In this document: piece after piece, positions 63,250 to 64,000 of the stretch
Layout: every line of letters begins with the position of its first letter
Position numbering within the stretch: position 1 is the first letter of the stretch
Origin: an uncultured Clostridium sp.
Lineage (GTDB): Bacteria > Bacillota > Clostridia > Peptostreptococcales > Peptostreptococcaceae
Assembly (NCBI GenBank): GCA_945871955.1
Contig: CAMBXR010000009.1
Coordinates: 1 to 64,000 of the forward strand
Reading direction: 5' to 3'
Length of the DNA: 64,000 nucleotides
Position numbers and translations under genes: made by a program
The notes under the pieces: model-generated
What the model was told of the DNA's origin: nothing
What the model saw: only the letters and a program-made list of their open reading frames with translations
Database searches by the model: none

Positions 63250-64000
63250 CTATTTATATAATTTAGGATCTATATGATTTTTCTCTTCACCATAGAACTT
63301 CAAAGGTTTTAGAGCTGGTCCATTTAAAATCTCACCTTTGTAATTAAATCTACTTCCATGACATGGACAATCCCAAGATTTAGCTTCACTATTAAATCTA
63401 AGTTCGCATCCTAAATGTGTACATGTTATATCAACTATATATAAATGTCCTTCTTTATCTCTGTAAACACCATATCTTTCTCCATTGATATTTACTATTT
63501 TTCCTTCATCCTTTTGTGGTAATTCACTATCACCAGCATTCAATTTTCCTTTTATATAGTCATATGCTACTTCCAAATTAAATCCTAAAAACTTCGTATT
63601 TAAATAACTTTTAGCTCTAGTTGGATTATATAGTTCTTCATATTTAGATGAATTTTTACATATTAAATCCTTAATTATTAAGCTTCCTACACTTCCATTA
63701 CTTAATCCCCATTTGGACGTTCCTGTAACAATATAAACATTATTTTGTTTTGAATTTATTCGACCTATATAAGGTATATTATCAAAGGATACATAATCTT
63801 GAGCAGACCATTTAGATATAATTTCACCTATTTCAAAATTATCTCTAGCATATTTCTCTATAGTTTCATAAGTTTTCTCTTCATTATTACATTTTCCTGT
63901 TTTGTGGTCCTCTCCACCTATTATTAAATAATTTTCTCCCTTTGCATCTTCATAATTTCTAAAAGTTCTTGTAGGTTTTTCCACATTGATATAATTTCCG
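63250..64000 (-). CDS. FAD-dependent oxidoreductase with C-terminal Rieske domain, partial
   Basis: The frame is open beyond the window (GNYINVEKPTRTFRNYED...), so the ORF-track start at 63984 is not the real start. The visible part is the C-terminal part of a DadA-like FAD oxidoreductase (YLIIGGEDHKTGK, WSAQDYVSFDNIPYIGRI, VTGTSKWGLSNGSV). A Rieske [2Fe-2S] domain follows, with CTHLGCELRFNSEAKSWDCPCHGSRFNYKGEILNGPALKPL. The iron ligands are C-x-H at CTH and C-x-x-H at CPCHG. YhfW-type proteins have this order. The substrate is unknown; the N-terminal FAD-binding motif lies outside the window. Confidence 0.88.
   Translation of the reverse strand, partial: GNYINVEKPTRTFRNYEDAKGENYLIIGGEDHKTGKCNNEEKTYETIEKYARDNFEIGEIISKWSAQDYVSFDNIPYIGRINSKQNNVYIVTGTSKWGLSNGSVGSLIIKDLICKNSSKYEELYNPTRAKSYLNTKFLGFNLEVAYDYIKGKLNAGDSELPQKDEGKIVNINGERYGVYRDKEGHLYIVDITCTHLGCELRFNSEAKSWDCPCHGSRFNYKGEILNGPALKPLKFYGEEKNHIDPKLYK

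Overview
The window is a low-GC, AT-rich chromosomal segment of a spore-forming Clostridia-class Firmicute, most likely family Peptostreptococcaceae (relatives of Clostridioides, Paeniclostridium, Paraclostridium, Romboutsia). The strongest taxonomic marker is a germination locus with a fused CspBA protease followed by CspC; SpoVB, AGGAGG-type ribosome binding sites and frequent TTG/GTG starts agree. I cannot name the species. I see no rRNA or tRNA gene, CRISPR array, transposase or prophage block.

Layout. 1-4.2 kb: a Sel1-repeat protein, proC, a Ppx/GppA phosphatase and an unknown gene. 4.2-6.9 kb: metQ-metI-metN behind a SAM-I riboswitch. 7-12.7 kb: a lipoprotein, a B12-dependent ribonucleotide reductase and a two-gene OpuC osmolyte importer. 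12.8-21.2 kb: a housekeeping block read on the minus strand, rpsB-tsf, then pyrH-frr-small gene-uppS-cdsA, then dxr-rseP-ispG (translation, UMP synthesis, lipid carrier, phospholipid and isoprenoid synthesis). 21.3-31.6 kb: envelope and regulatory genes (D,D-carboxypeptidase, pentapeptide/ion channel, CarD-like protein, orphan family-B DNA polymerase, bactofilin-like membrane protein, AI-2E transporter, pseudokinase, VanW protein). 31.7-37.2 kb: small genes, one behind a LexA-like operator, and two SH3/3D-domain cell-wall proteins. 37.5-50.8 kb: nitrilase-family enzyme, a degenerate ImmA-like regulator, AlaX and ProX tRNA-editing factors, moaC, a sigma factor with a membrane partner, spoVB, hydrolases, zinc-ribbon proteins, and asnS under a T-box. 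51-58.4 kb: the spore-germination locus. 58.7-64 kb: PTS-like permease, TPR protein, cupin, PrsA-like foldase, a membrane protein and a Rieske/FAD oxidoreductase cut by the window end.

The most notable observation is that cspBA stays open for 195 codons upstream of the first ATG, GTG or TTG. This stretch carries the prodomain and the catalytic Asp and His of CspB, and it begins right after an AGGAGG ribosome binding site at an AUA or AUU codon. Canonical start calling therefore cuts off half the catalytic triad. Other points worth a second look are the orphan DNA polymerase, a 56-residue gene with a LexA-like box in its promoter spacer, WalR-like boxes near envelope genes, a structured rpsB leader, a pseudokinase, and an ImmA-like protein without its zinc motif.
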